DNA of 64,000 bases from DATMER01 sp963741305. Its GTDB lineage: Bacteria; Acidobacteriota; Thermoanaerobaculia; Multivoradales; UBA5704. The position numbers were made by a program, and so were the translations under genes. The stretch covers positions 1,302,001 to 1,366,000 of the forward strand of contig CAVUHL010000003.1 in assembly GCA_963741305.1 (NCBI GenBank). Direction: 5' to 3'. The notes under the pieces were generated by a model that was given only the letters and a program-made list of their open reading frames with translations, was not told the DNA's origin and did no database searches. Shown piece after piece: positions 37,594-45,457 of this stretch (positions are counted from its first letter, which is position 1; each line of letters starts with the position of its first letter).

Positions 37594-38103
37594 ATGGTGG
37601 TAAAGGCCCGCGTCCAAAAGCGTCTCTATTACAAGATCGGCGAAGCTTGCAAGGAGCTGGGCATCCAGCCGTACGTGCTGCGTTACTGGGAGACCGAGTT
37701 CCCGGCGCTCGCGCCGAGCAAGAGCCGGTCGGGTCAGCGCGTCTACAGCGAAAAAGAGCTTGAGGTCATCAAGCGCATCAAGCAGCTCCTCTACGAAGAG
37801 GGCTACACGATCGCCGGGGCCAAGAAGAAGCTGGAGGCCGAGCTCGTGGACGGCAGCCTGCCGGATGCGGCCGAGCCGACTGAGATGACCACTGCACCCG
37901 AAGCCGCGACGGAGGCCCCAGCCGCGCCTGCGCCCCGGACGGCGCGCAAGAAGGCAACGTCCCCAGTGCCCGAGTTGCCCGACACGCCGCCCGCGCTTGA
38001 CAGCGATGCCGCGGAACGGATACAAACTCTCCGCTCGGGGGTTGAGAAGGCCCTCCAGGAGGCCCGCGAGATCCTCGCTCTTCTGGATTCGAAATCCCCG
38101 TAA
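37594..38103 (+). CDS. MerR-family transcriptional regulator
   Basis: A 169-residue protein. The N-terminal winged HTH reads YYKIGEACKELGIQPYVLRYWETEFPAL, and RVYSEKELEVIKRIKQLLYEEGYTIAGAKKKL is the rest of the MerR domain. A long Ala/Pro-rich linker (about 95-135) leads to a short C-terminal helix (AERIQTLRSGVEKALQEAREI). No Cys ligand motif for metals. It is the last chromosomal gene before the tRNA and integration site. Confidence 0.9.
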   Translation: MVVKARVQKRLYYKIGEACKELGIQPYVLRYWETEFPALAPSKSRSGQRVYSEKELEVIKRIKQLLYEEGYTIAGAKKKLEAELVDGSLPDAAEPTEMTTAPEAATEAPAAPAPRTARKKATSPVPELPDTPPALDSDAAERIQTLRSGVEKALQEAREILALLDSKSP

Positions 38104-38117
38104 CAGCAGCATCCGGT

Positions 38118-38194
38118 CGGGACGTGGCGCAGTCTGGTAGCGTACCTGAATGGGGTTCAGGGGGTCCCGAGTTCGAATCTCGGCGTCCCGACCA
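38118..38194 (+). tRNA. tRNA-Pro (anticodon GGG), CCA encoded
   Basis: A 77-nt cloverleaf: acceptor CGGGACG/CGTCCCG, D stem GCGC/GCGT, anticodon stem CCTGA/TCAGG with loop ATGGGGT, TPsiC loop GTTCGAATC and encoded ACCA. The mobile-element genes begin about 110 bp downstream, so its 3' end is the probable attachment site. No second copy of the 3' end was noticed in the window. Confidence 0.95.
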
Positions 38195-38284
38195 ACTTCC
38201 TCCCCGTAAATAACTGATAGGCAAGGACTTAGGCGGCGCGAGCCCTCTTCGCGCAAGGGCCAAAATATAACCTTCGAGAGGGGG

Positions 38285-38305
38285 TCGTACAAAAATCGTA
38301 CAAAA
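38285..38305. repeat. Short direct repeat next to the integration site
   Basis: TCGTACAAAA occurs twice (38285-38294 and 38296-38305) in an A-rich patch between the tRNA and the first element gene. Arm-type recombinase or Xis sites often look like this, but nothing proves it. Confidence 0.35.
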
Positions 38306-38608
38306 TTAGCCAGCATTCTTGTGCCTCTGGATTGTCATGGTCATGGTGGTCCTGTCGCGCCAGTCGAGATAGCCGCCAAGAGGGTAGCGCCGTCGAGATG
38401 TCTTGCGGCCCGCCTTGCGGAAAGGCGGGCCGTCGCCGCGCTCCGCCCAGTCCTCCAAGGTGCGCACGGAGACCTGCTCCAGGTGGGCCAGCTCGCGCGA
38501 GGTGAGGTCGCGAAAGTCGCCGAGCGCCTCCAGGCACTCGCGGCGTGGGCGGCCCTCAGCCAGCCGCCGCATCAGTTCGTGGAGACCTTCTCGAAGCTCG
38601 TTCGTCAT
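38306..38608 (-). CDS. AlpA/excisionase-like small HTH protein
   Basis: A 100-residue protein. A helical N-terminus is followed by a MerR/AlpA-like HTH: VSVRTLEDWAERGDGPPFRKAGRKTSRRRYPLGGYLDW. AlpA/Xis proteins of phages and satellites direct excision or activate the element. It is the last gene of the seven-gene leftward operon (ATGA overlap with the serine recombinase) and lies nearest the tRNA attachment site, as expected for an excision factor. Confidence 0.7.
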   Translation of the reverse strand: MTNELREGLHELMRRLAEGRPRRECLEALGDFRDLTSRELAHLEQVSVRTLEDWAERGDGPPFRKAGRKTSRRRYPLGGYLDWRDRTTMTMTIQRHKNAG

Positions 38609-39465
38609 CTGTCCTTCTCCTGGGCGCCCTGGGGCACCAAACTCTGTGTACCTTCGCTGAGCAGGCCAAGCTCTTGGAGCCGTGATCGCACGCGATGCCG
38701 ACTCACGCGCAGATTTCGGGCAACGGCAGAGAGACTCGGCGCCTTGCGCCAGGCAGCGGCCAGCTCGTCGTCATCGAGTGGGCTTGCGGGCCGCCCGCCC
38801 CTCCGGAGGCCGCCGCGGGCGGCGAGCGCTCGAGCGCGGGCTCCGTCGTCGACCTGGCCGGCAGCGCGGAGGGCCTGGAGGCGCTTGCGTGCGGTCGCTT
38901 CCGAGACGCCGAGCTTGCAGGCGAGCGCCCGCAGAGAGAGCGGCAAGCGGCCTCCACGGCCTTCCCACCATGTCAGCAGCTCCAGAGCGTTGACGACGGC
39001 CGCAGGCCGGCCCCAGCCTTCCCCAGGCGTGCGCAGGCGGGCCACCTTCGCAGCCTCGGCGCGGATCTGGAGGGCGAAGCGGGAAGAGACTTCGAGCCAG
39101 TCCCGCCAGCGGATCGCTCCGCCTGGGTCTGTCGTGTCGAGGCGGTCTTGGGTGGCGATCAGGGCGACGTCCTGGGTGCCGAGGAAGCGGCCAAGGTCGC
39201 TCAGGTGACGCAGGGAGCGCGCCAGTTGGCTCAGGGAGAGCACGACCACGCCTTGCACAGCCTTCGCCCGCACTGCCCCGAGGAGGCGCCTGAGACCCTC
39301 CCTCCGGTCCTCGGGAAAGGGCCCCTGATCGGTGCACTCCAGCACGACCTCCCAGCCTCTCCCGCCCGCGTAGGCAGCCAGGCCGGCGAGGATCTGCTCG
39401 ACGGTCTCTCGGCCATCGTCTGCGGCCGAGATGCGGGCATAGATGGCGACCGCGAGCCGGCTCAT
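38605..39465 (-). CDS. Serine recombinase (resolvase/invertase N-terminal domain)
   Basis: A 286-residue protein from ATG 39465. The resolvase domain has the catalytic Ser in AIYARIS, DQGPFPEDRREGLRRLL and LSLSQLARSLRHLSDL, aligning with the family LxRLxRs motif, though the second Arg of the R-x-x-R set is Gln. The C-terminus has two HTH segments (LACKLGVSEATARKRLQAL; VARNLRVSRHRVRSRLQEL), longer than small resolvases. It could integrate or excise the element, or resolve dimers. Confidence 0.75.
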   Translation of the reverse strand: MSRLAVAIYARISAADDGRETVEQILAGLAAYAGGRGWEVVLECTDQGPFPEDRREGLRRLLGAVRAKAVQGVVVLSLSQLARSLRHLSDLGRFLGTQDVALIATQDRLDTTDPGGAIRWRDWLEVSSRFALQIRAEAAKVARLRTPGEGWGRPAAVVNALELLTWWEGRGGRLPLSLRALACKLGVSEATARKRLQALRAAGQVDDGARARALAARGGLRRGGRPASPLDDDELAAAWRKAPSLSAVARNLRVSRHRVRSRLQELGLLSEGTQSLVPQGAQEKDR

Positions 39466-39851
39466 CGGCGCATCCTCAGCAGTCGCAAGTAGCGATAGAC
39501 GACCTGGTTGAGGGCCGCGCGCGAGATCTGGCCTCCCCGTAGGCCGCTGAAAACCGATACAGGATCGCCCCACAGGCGGCGCTCGGTGAGCCACGCGAGC
39601 AATCGCGCGCCGAGATCGGACGGCATCGCGGCACTCCAGGTCACGCCATCGCGGTGCACCTTCACCACGAGGTCGCCCCGATCCATGGTGATCGCCGAGG
39701 CGCGCAGGTCGCAAATCTCCTCCGCGGTCAGACCGGCCGCAAGCAGAGCCAGGATCGCGCCGTCGCGCAGACCCACCGGCCAGCCCCAATGCATCCGGTC
39801 GGGCTCGACATACGGGAGGGCCGCTCGCGCGCGCCGGGAACGGATCAGCAT
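39462..39851 (-). CDS. Truncated tyrosine recombinase-like protein
   Basis: A 129-residue protein. GLRDGAILALLAAGLTAEEICDLRASAI corresponds to the catalytic-domain start of phage integrases (family AGLRxSEI), but Arg of box I is replaced by Thr and the C-terminal HxxR...H...Y box is absent. So it is catalytically incomplete and may be a DNA-binding remnant or accessory. It overlaps both neighbours by 1-4 bp, so it is maintained in the operon rather than obviously decaying. Confidence 0.6.
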   Translation of the reverse strand: MLIRSRRARAALPYVEPDRMHWGWPVGLRDGAILALLAAGLTAEEICDLRASAITMDRGDLVVKVHRDGVTWSAAMPSDLGARLLAWLTERRLWGDPVSVFSGLRGGQISRAALNQVVYRYLRLLRMRR

Positions 39852-41194
39852 CAGGACTCCGCCCCCTCCGGTTCCTGCGTGGAGCGGCTGCGAAAGGAGG
39901 TGGTTGCGCCCATCCAGGCCAGCGCGACAGTGCCCGTCTCGCCATGGCGGTGCTTGGCGACAATGACCTCCGCGAGGCCGCGAAGATCCTCGGAATGGGG
40001 CTCGAAGACCTCGGGGCGGTGCACGAAGGCGACCTGATCCGCGTGCTGCCCGATCGCGTCGGATTCCGCGAGATCGGCGAGCTGCGGGCGCTGATCGCTC
40101 CGGCGGGTGAGCTCGCGGTTGAGCTGCGAAAGGGCAATCACGGGAAGGCCCAGCTCGCCGGCCAGCTCCTTGAGCCGGCGGGCGATGAGAGCGATCTCCA
40201 GCCGCCGGTTCTCGACGCGGATCCCGGCGGTGAGGAGCTGGAGGTAGTCCACGACCAGGAGCGCGAGATCGGGATGCTGCGCTTTGAGCCACCAAGCCCG
40301 GGCTTCGAGATCGCGCAGCGCCAAGCCCGGGCTGTAGTCCAGGAAGAGCGGAGCCGCCATCATCCGCCGCGTGGCCGCGAAGAGATCCTGCCACTGCCGG
40401 TGCGATAGATGGCCGTTGCGGAGCTGGCGGGAGGCGATGTCGGCCTCGGCGGCGCCGAGCTTGATGCCGATCTCGTCCGAGCGCATTTCGAGCGAGAAGA
40501 CGCCCACGGGCCGCTTCAGCTCGACGGCCACGTGCCGCGTGAGGTCGAGCGCCAACGATGTCTTGCCCATTCCGGGCCGTCCAGCAATGACGTACAGGCC
40601 GCCCGGCAGGAAGCCGGGGCCGAGCCGGTCCCAGCCCGGGAAGCCAGACGTGAGCCCGCGGAGGGCCTCGGAGCGCTCCTCGTCGAGGACTTCGAGCAGG
40701 CGCTCCATGACCGCCCCGGCGCCCTCCCAGCGCGTTCGAGCAGCTCGGCCGAGCAGCTTGTCGGCAGAGCCGCGAAGGTCGGCCAGGAGCTCGTGCACCG
40801 GGCGAGCCGTGGTGGCTGCCGCGAGGGCCGTGTGCTGCGCGTCGGTGATCAGGTCGCGCCGGACGCTCCGCTCTTTCACGATCGTCACGTACTCGTCCAG
40901 GCGGCCCAGGTCCGGCAGATCCAGGTCGAGCGTCGCGAGATACCCCATGCCGCCGATCGCCTCGAACTCGCCGGCCTGTTGCAAGTGGGCCTGCAGCGTG
41001 AGGACATCCGGGGTGGAACCCGCGTCGGCCACGTCCAGGAAGGCTTGATAGAGCACGCGATGGCGGTCGATGTACCAGTCGCACGGCTCCAGGCGGGTGC
41101 GGACCTGGGCGATGCGCAGGGGCTCGAGGAGCAGGGCGCCAAGCACAGCGCGCTCGGCCTCCTCGCTGTGCGGGAGGACTTTCTGCCGCTTCAC
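39851..41194 (-). CDS. DnaB-like replicative helicase
   Basis: A 447-residue protein. The N-terminal DnaB domain (EEAERAVLGALLLEP) and RecA-like C-terminal domain are complete: Walker A AGRPGMGKTSLAL, FSLEM, Walker B LLVVDYLQLL, SQLNRELTRR and the Arg-finger region. It unwinds DNA at the element's origin, loaded by the DnaC-like protein encoded upstream with a 4-bp overlap. The presence of its own helicase means the element replicates autonomously at some stage. Confidence 0.93.
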   Translation of the reverse strand: MKRQKVLPHSEEAERAVLGALLLEPLRIAQVRTRLEPCDWYIDRHRVLYQAFLDVADAGSTPDVLTLQAHLQQAGEFEAIGGMGYLATLDLDLPDLGRLDEYVTIVKERSVRRDLITDAQHTALAAATTARPVHELLADLRGSADKLLGRAARTRWEGAGAVMERLLEVLDEERSEALRGLTSGFPGWDRLGPGFLPGGLYVIAGRPGMGKTSLALDLTRHVAVELKRPVGVFSLEMRSDEIGIKLGAAEADIASRQLRNGHLSHRQWQDLFAATRRMMAAPLFLDYSPGLALRDLEARAWWLKAQHPDLALLVVDYLQLLTAGIRVENRRLEIALIARRLKELAGELGLPVIALSQLNRELTRRSDQRPQLADLAESDAIGQHADQVAFVHRPEVFEPHSEDLRGLAEVIVAKHRHGETGTVALAWMGATTSFRSRSTQEPEGAES

Positions 41195-41841
41195 TGGGCG
41201 ACCCTCCTCAGCCGTGCGTCGGTGCCGTGCGTGCGGACGCGGAGGCCGGAGAGCCAGCGCGACAGGAGAGGGGGCGGCGTAGCGCCTGTGGGGTTGCGCA
41301 GCAGCTCGGGCAGCAGCTGGCTGGTGACGATCGTCGGCAAGCAGCTTTCATCGCGGGTCCGGGTGATGAGCATCAGGCGGTCGATGTACCAGTCCGGGGT
41401 AGACGCCGTGAGCGGCTCGTCGAGAACCAGGAGCGGAGTGACAAGGAGAGGGGCGAGGACCTCCTCGGCCACGGCGAAGTCGGAGAGGCGTCGTGTCAGC
41501 TCAAGGCCGGAGATCCACCTCCCGCGCCTACCAGTGCGGAGGTGCTCGGCAAGGAGCACGGTGGCGATGCCGGTTTTGCCGGTGCCGGTCGGTCCCCAAA
41601 GGCCGACCCAGCGCGGCTTCCCGCTCCAACCCTCCAACGCTGCAGGCCAAGGGCGCTGGAAGTACGCGGACCAGCTCTCACGGGTGAGGCCGCGGAAGAG
41701 CTTGGGCACGCCGGCATCGACTTCAGTGAAGGCGCTCGCAACGCGCCGGGCTTCCTCGCAGGCGTAGCACAGGCGCTCTTCCGGGATACTGCCGAAGGCG
41801 ACCTGGTCTTCTCCACATTGCTTGCAGTTCCAGGGAGTCAT
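41191..41841 (-). CDS. DnaC/IstB-like helicase loader ATPase
   Basis: A 216-residue protein. An N-terminal zinc ribbon (CKQC...CYAC), Walker A GPTGTGKTG (about 83-91), Walker B PLLVLDEP and a sensor-1-like IVTSQLL. DnaC-type proteins load DnaB at origins. It is located between the origin-binding protein and helicase, as in lambdoid O-P modules. Confidence 0.82.
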   Translation of the reverse strand: MTPWNCKQCGEDQVAFGSIPEERLCYACEEARRVASAFTEVDAGVPKLFRGLTRESWSAYFQRPWPAALEGWSGKPRWVGLWGPTGTGKTGIATVLLAEHLRTGRRGRWISGLELTRRLSDFAVAEEVLAPLLVTPLLVLDEPLTASTPDWYIDRLMLITRTRDESCLPTIVTSQLLPELLRNPTGATPPPLLSRWLSGLRVRTHGTDARLRRVAQ

Positions 41842-42737
41842 GACTCCTCCGTGTTGGTAATGATTTCGAGGGCTTGCTGCCAGCGGATCTCATCGGCACC
41901 GGCAGCGCGCAACATCTCGCGGCCGGCGCGGGCGCTGAGAGGCTTTCCTGGCTCGGGGCTTGCGGGTCTCGCGGCTTGTTCCATCACGACTCGATGCACG
42001 TAGGCGATCGGCTCCCGCTTGTTTGCCAAACCTGCTTGGACGAGGCGGCCCAGCAACTCCAGGAGCGGCTCGGTGCCGCCGAGCGTCTTCGACCAGAGAC
42101 CGATCTGCGCCGGGTTCGGCAAGGGAACTCCGGCCTCTTCGAGCAGCAGCTTCACTCGAAAGACGGCGCCCTGCGGCCCCGTCAGGGGCCGGAGACCGAA
42201 GGTCTCCTGTTTTGTTTTTTCTTCTGGGGGAGTGAGGGGGATTTGGGGGTATAGGGGGATTAGGGGGTCTGGGGGGAAAGGGGGAAGAGGGGGAAAAGGG
42301 GGAGCGAGGGGGGCAGAAAGGGTGCACTCCGCTTCGCCCTTTCCGGTCGAAAGGGTGCACTCCTCTGCGCCCTTTTTCGCAGAAAGGGTGCACTCTGCTT
42401 CGCCCTTTTGGAGAAGAGAAAGGGTGCACTCCTCTTCGCCCTTTTCAGGAAAGGGCGCAGTTTCCTTCGCCCTTTCTACGCCGATCGTCAGCCGGTAGGT
42501 CGAGTGATGTCCGCGCCCGTCTCCGGGCACGACTGCGAGCTCGCCGGCAGCGACCAGCTCGTCGAGGACCTGCTGCACTCTGCGCCGGCCGAGACGGGCA
42601 CGTTTCTGCAACGTCGCCTGATCAACGATCCACTCGCCGCGCTGGTCGGAGTAGCTGGCCACGATCATCAGGACGACGAGCCGGGAGTTCCCCTGGCGAG
42701 AGTGATCGAGGACGGCGGTGAGGTGCTCAAGCCCCAT
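41838..42737 (-). CDS. Lambda-O-like replication initiator with internal origin iterons
   Basis: A 299-residue protein. The N-terminal winged HTH (IVDQATLQKRARLGRRRVQQVLDELVAAGELAVV, about 37-70) resembles phage replication proteins. Residues about 100-140 are repeats KGEEECTLS, KGEAECTLS, KGAEECTLS, encoded by 27-bp DNA repeats; a Pro-rich segment (PPFPPLPPFPP) follows, then a helical C-terminus. As in lambda O, the origin seems to lie inside the gene. It overlaps the loader gene by 4 bp. Function is inferred from architecture and neighbours. Confidence 0.75.
   Translation of the reverse strand: MGLEHLTAVLDHSRQGNSRLVVLMIVASYSDQRGEWIVDQATLQKRARLGRRRVQQVLDELVAAGELAVVPGDGRGHHSTYRLTIGVERAKETAPFPEKGEEECTLSLLQKGEAECTLSAKKGAEECTLSTGKGEAECTLSAPLAPPFPPLPPFPPDPLIPLYPQIPLTPPEEKTKQETFGLRPLTGPQGAVFRVKLLLEEAGVPLPNPAQIGLWSKTLGGTEPLLELLGRLVQAGLANKREPIAYVHRVVMEQAARPASPEPGKPLSARAGREMLRAAGADEIRWQQALEIITNTEES
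42209..42313. other. G-run tract and T-rich patch beside the iterons
   Basis: Ten runs of 5-6 G on the plus strand occur every 8-10 bp between 42226 and 42313, next to the T-rich stretch 42209-42223. The minus strand codes a Pro-rich linker with 3-residue period, so part of the regularity is codon-based. The tract could form G-quadruplexes near the origin. Confidence 0.6.
42316..42475. repeat. Five 27-bp iterons (putative replication origin)
   Basis: Copies start at 42316, 42349, 42382, 42418 and 42449, consensus GAAAGGGTGCACTCC then TCTTCGCCCTTT, each with AAAGGG/CCCTTT ends. Four are read in one codon frame (KGxxECTLS) but the fifth is read in another frame with its DNA conserved, so the DNA sequence itself seems to be what is kept. 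Spacers of 4-9 bp exclude CRISPR. Confidence 0.8.
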
Positions 42738-43056
42738 GGCATGCTCTCACTCCTGCGGCAGCGGCAGTAACCGAGGCTTCGAATGCCTCGGCCTCGTCCA
42801 GGCGCTGCTCCCAGGTCTGGCGCCTGAGCTTGTCGAGATCCTCGGCAGTTTCGAGATAGAAGGCTTGGCAGATGCGGTCTGGCGAGGACTGCACCAGGTC
42901 GCAGTGCATCGTCTCGGCACCGACGAGCAGGCCGAGCTGCCCGCGGTAGTGCGGACAGGCGTCTTTCGCGCAGAAGTAGAGCGTGTCGGAGCCTTCGACG
43001 GCGCGCTCCTCGGCGACGGCTTCCCCACGGCGGAGGCGCAGACGGACCAGATTCAT
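42727..43056 (-). CDS. Small Cys-rich phage-type protein, function unknown
   Basis: A 109-residue protein, first gene of the leftward replication operon, overlapping the initiator by 11 bp. Cys residues in FCAKDACPHYRG and MHCDL could bind zinc; the C-terminal half is helical (ETAEDLDKLRRQTWEQRLDEAEAFE). No family recognised. Confidence 0.6.
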   Translation of the reverse strand: MNLVRLRLRRGEAVAEERAVEGSDTLYFCAKDACPHYRGQLGLLVGAETMHCDLVQSSPDRICQAFYLETAEDLDKLRRQTWEQRLDEAEAFEASVTAAAAGVRACHGA

Positions 43057-43199
43057 GGATTGCGCTCCGCGGATACACGGTTCGTAGTCACTATTTACAG
43101 GTTAGGTGCTCGCGAGTACGGATGTCAAGCCCTCTTGGATACGAAGACCGTAGCGTCGCTCTTCTCCCCGGACCTGCTTGGTGCTAGAATTCGAGCCCA
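43057..43199. promoter_or_regulatory. Divergent control region of the element
   Basis: 143 bp separate the leftward replication operon from the rightward HTH gene. A candidate -10, TAGAAT (43185-43190), lies 9 nt before the ATG at 43200, implying a leaderless regulator mRNA. A small palindrome CTCGCGAG occurs near 43112. Operators are likely here but cannot be defined. Confidence 0.45.
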
Positions 43200-43583
43200 A
43201 TGGCGGAAAGAGTCCAAGTTGCCAGGGACGTGTTGCGGCGTTGCGTCAAGGGCACGTCACTGAGGGAGTTGGACCGCCGGCTCGGGCGGTCGGCGAACTA
43301 CGTGGCGCGGGTACTGCGGGGCGAGATCGAGCTCAGCTTCGAGAAGGTGTTCGAGATTCTCGCGGCCGCCAAGGTCGATGCCGGCGAGTACTTCGAGGAA
43401 TTGGCCGGAGAGTTGAGGCAGACCGGCGAGAGAGGTGCTGCGATCCCTCCGGACGAACGCCCGAGCGACTCGGTGCGAGCCTTGACGGCACGGAGGCTCC
43501 GAACCCTGGAGGAACGCCTGGCCCTGCAAGAGCAGCGGCTCGCGGATCTCGAGGGGAAGGGCAACGGCCAGGAAGGCCGCTGA
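43200..43583 (+). CDS. XRE-like HTH regulator, putative element repressor
   Basis: A 127-residue protein. An N-terminal HTH (TSLRELDRRLGRSANYVARVLRGEIELSFEKVFEILAAAKVD) is followed by a linker and a coiled-coil C-terminus (LRTLEERLALQEQRLADLEGK) for dimerisation. Divergent from the replication operon across a 143-bp region, as phage repressors are. It converges on the TPR gene with a 14-bp gap. Confidence 0.75.
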   Translation: MAERVQVARDVLRRCVKGTSLRELDRRLGRSANYVARVLRGEIELSFEKVFEILAAAKVDAGEYFEELAGELRQTGERGAAIPPDERPSDSVRALTARRLRTLEERLALQEQRLADLEGKGNGQEGR

Positions 43584-43597
43584 CCCACTTCAACGAT

Positions 43598-44686
43598 TCA
43601 ACTGCTAGGTTTTCTGGGCGGCGCTGGGCTGTACCGTATCAGCAGCATGACTCTCAACAATGTCGCTCGCTGAACCTCGCGCCGCTGGCGCGGCACCCGT
43701 GCCAAGAGACGACACATCAGTGCTTCCCTACGTATTCCGAGAACCCCAAAAACTGGAAGTATTGTGTCGATTGTCTCGTAGAGATCGTCGTCGCGATTGT
43801 TGGCGCAGTAAAACAGCGCCAGCTCGAGCAGCACATGGGCCTGCTCATAATGCATGTTATGGCGGGCAAAGGTGCGGGCCGACTTCTTGAAGTGGACCTC
43901 TGCTGTCGGGAGCCCAAGACCGACATCCAAATGGCCGCGCAGCCAAGTTCGCTTGGCCCCCAGGAGCGGATCGTTTTGCGAATCCATGAGATCTTCAGCT
44001 TCGAGGAGACACTCGGCCGCCTCGGCTGGCCGACCGGCATCCACGAGGTTGAATACGAGTGTGTGAACCGCCGAGTAGATTAGCTTTGCGTCGGCATCAC
44101 CCGGAATGATTCGCACAGCCTTCTGAGCGTGTTCCACCGCCTTCTCGAAGTCCGCCATGTAGCTGTAGTTGATCGCCTGACAGATGAAACATTTGGCCAG
44201 GCCTTCAACTTTCCCCGCATGTTCCCGGTACATCTGGGACTGGTGTAGCGCATCGGCTGCTTCCGCGAATCGGCGTTGGTTCCGTCTCAAGCCTCCAAAC
44301 AATTCCCAGAAATTGGCGAGCAAGTCAGGACCGCCTGAGCCCTTGTCGAGGTGCAGCTTTGCTTGGCCAAACGCGTTGTCGGCGGCGCGAAACCGCGCGA
44401 GGACTTTGTTTGCGTTGCCGAACTGAGTCCACGCTGCCGCACAGGAATCTTCGTACTCTGTACCCTGACAACCTCTACGGCCTAGCGCCTCTGCCAGCGT
44501 ACATGCCAGCTTCGCAAAATCCAACATGGCCCAAGGATCATCGTAGCGCAGAGAATAACTGAACTCTATGATCCCGTGGACCTCACGGATTGACCAGCTC
44601 TTTGGGGGATTGGATACACGAAGTACCCTGCGGTTTTCAGGTACACGCAGCAATTCAGAGATAAAGGGCGGCAGCGCCGGGGACAT
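43598..44686 (-). CDS. TPR-repeat protein, possibly a peptide-responsive regulator
   Basis: About 362 residues from ATG 44686; a TTG at 44761 would start inside a hairpin and is less likely. Helical pairs with TPR spacing run through residues about 55-340 (for example ANFWELFGGLRRNQRRFAEAADALHQSQMYR and AINYSYMADFEKAVEHAQKAVRII). There is no DNA-binding domain in the protein itself. It follows a small secreted-protein gene on the same strand. Lower GC than the replication genes. Confidence 0.7.
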   Translation of the reverse strand: MSPALPPFISELLRVPENRRVLRVSNPPKSWSIREVHGIIEFSYSLRYDDPWAMLDFAKLACTLAEALGRRGCQGTEYEDSCAAAWTQFGNANKVLARFRAADNAFGQAKLHLDKGSGGPDLLANFWELFGGLRRNQRRFAEAADALHQSQMYREHAGKVEGLAKCFICQAINYSYMADFEKAVEHAQKAVRIIPGDADAKLIYSAVHTLVFNLVDAGRPAEAAECLLEAEDLMDSQNDPLLGAKRTWLRGHLDVGLGLPTAEVHFKKSARTFARHNMHYEQAHVLLELALFYCANNRDDDLYETIDTILPVFGVLGIRREALMCRLLARVPRQRREVQRATLLRVMLLIRYSPAPPRKPSS

Positions 44687-44728
44687 TCGGGAGAGCAGTA
44701 TACAGCAACGCTGCTCTTCCGGCGAAGG

Positions 44729-44759
44729 ACCGGGCGGAGTCCCCTTTCTCCGCCCGGCC
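44729..44759 (-). terminator. Hairpin between the secreted peptide gene and the TPR gene
   Basis: CCGGGCGGAG/CTCCGCCCGG with an 8-nt loop, 29 bp past the stop of the small gene and 43 bp before the TPR start. No T tract follows, so it may be an attenuator or mRNA-processing site rather than a full terminator. Confidence 0.5.
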
Positions 44760-44788
44760 AACGACGTTTTACTCGGCGCAGCGCCCGT

Positions 44789-45079
44789 CTACGACCCACC
44801 GCCCTGCAGCGGCTTGGGGGGGCAGGGCGTCGGCCGACCATTGGGATCGACGCAACCTGCGCTGTTGGCCCAGATCCCTGTCAGCGGAGCGGCCGCAATG
44901 GGCCGCTGTAACCAGGCGCTGAGCTCGCTCCAGGCTGCGGAGAACCAGTCGAGCGTCGAGGCCGAGACTCGAGCTCCGGCCGGGGTTTCCCTCTCGTGTG
45001 CCGCGAGTTGCGATGGCACGAACGTCAGTGCGACGAGGACGACCACCGTAGCAAACAAGGCTCTGCGGAACATGGGCAT
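44789..45079 (-). CDS. Small exported protein with Cys/Pro-rich C-terminus
   Basis: A 96-residue protein; ATG 45079 has AAGGAGG 8 nt upstream. A signal peptide (MPMFRRALFATVVVLVALTF then VPSQLAA) precedes a short mature part with WFSAAWSELSAWL and a tail GCVDPNGRPTPCPPKPLQ with two Cys that could form a loop. It has no known family. The position directly before a TPR gene recalls secreted-peptide/TPR-receptor cassettes, which is inference. Confidence 0.7.
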   Translation of the reverse strand: MPMFRRALFATVVVLVALTFVPSQLAAHERETPAGARVSASTLDWFSAAWSELSAWLQRPIAAAPLTGIWANSAGCVDPNGRPTPCPPKPLQGGGS

Positions 45080-45238
45080 CAGACTCCTCCTTGAGATCGG
45101 ATACGCTTTGTCGCGCACCCGGAAAAGATTTTACGGCAAGCGATGACTTCAACAAAGAGACGAGCCCGTTATACGCCTTTCGGCGAGAGTCCACCAGACC
45201 CCAACTTCCGTGAGACGGCAACCCTCCCGCCCGCGCTC

Positions 45239-45285
45239 CCCCCAAGCTCGCTGACGCAAACGCCTCTCTTCTGCGAGCCGTCGCG
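45239..45285. repeat. Direct repeat left of the SIR2-TIR gene
   Basis: About 45 bp with the core AGCTCGCTGACGCAAACGCC and a later CTGCGAGCC recurs in the same orientation at 48478-48525. The remaining part of 45080-45457 shows no gene; the DNA turns AT-richer just before the ATG at 45458. Confidence 0.75.
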
Positions 45286-45457
45286 GTTGCGAGTCCGCGA
45301 GTGAGAGAGGTGTGCTCGCTTAGCTGGTAAAATAGGTGGTCGAAGAACAGCGGAGGTCGCTCCGGGGTGGCGAGAGCTTCCGGCCTACGGATAACCGCTG
45401 GGTCGTATCACCCAGCTACACCGGCATCACGCAAGGCCACTTGAAACGGATATATTA

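Noticed and set aside
42316..42475. Possible CRISPR array
   Set aside because: Repeats of 27 bp are separated by only 4-9 bp, lie in a coding frame, and no cas genes are present; iterons fit better.
44687..44761. Upstream TTG start for the TPR protein
   Set aside because: The extra 25 codons run through a stable hairpin after the preceding gene, and the extension is not TPR-like; ATG 44686 is preferred.
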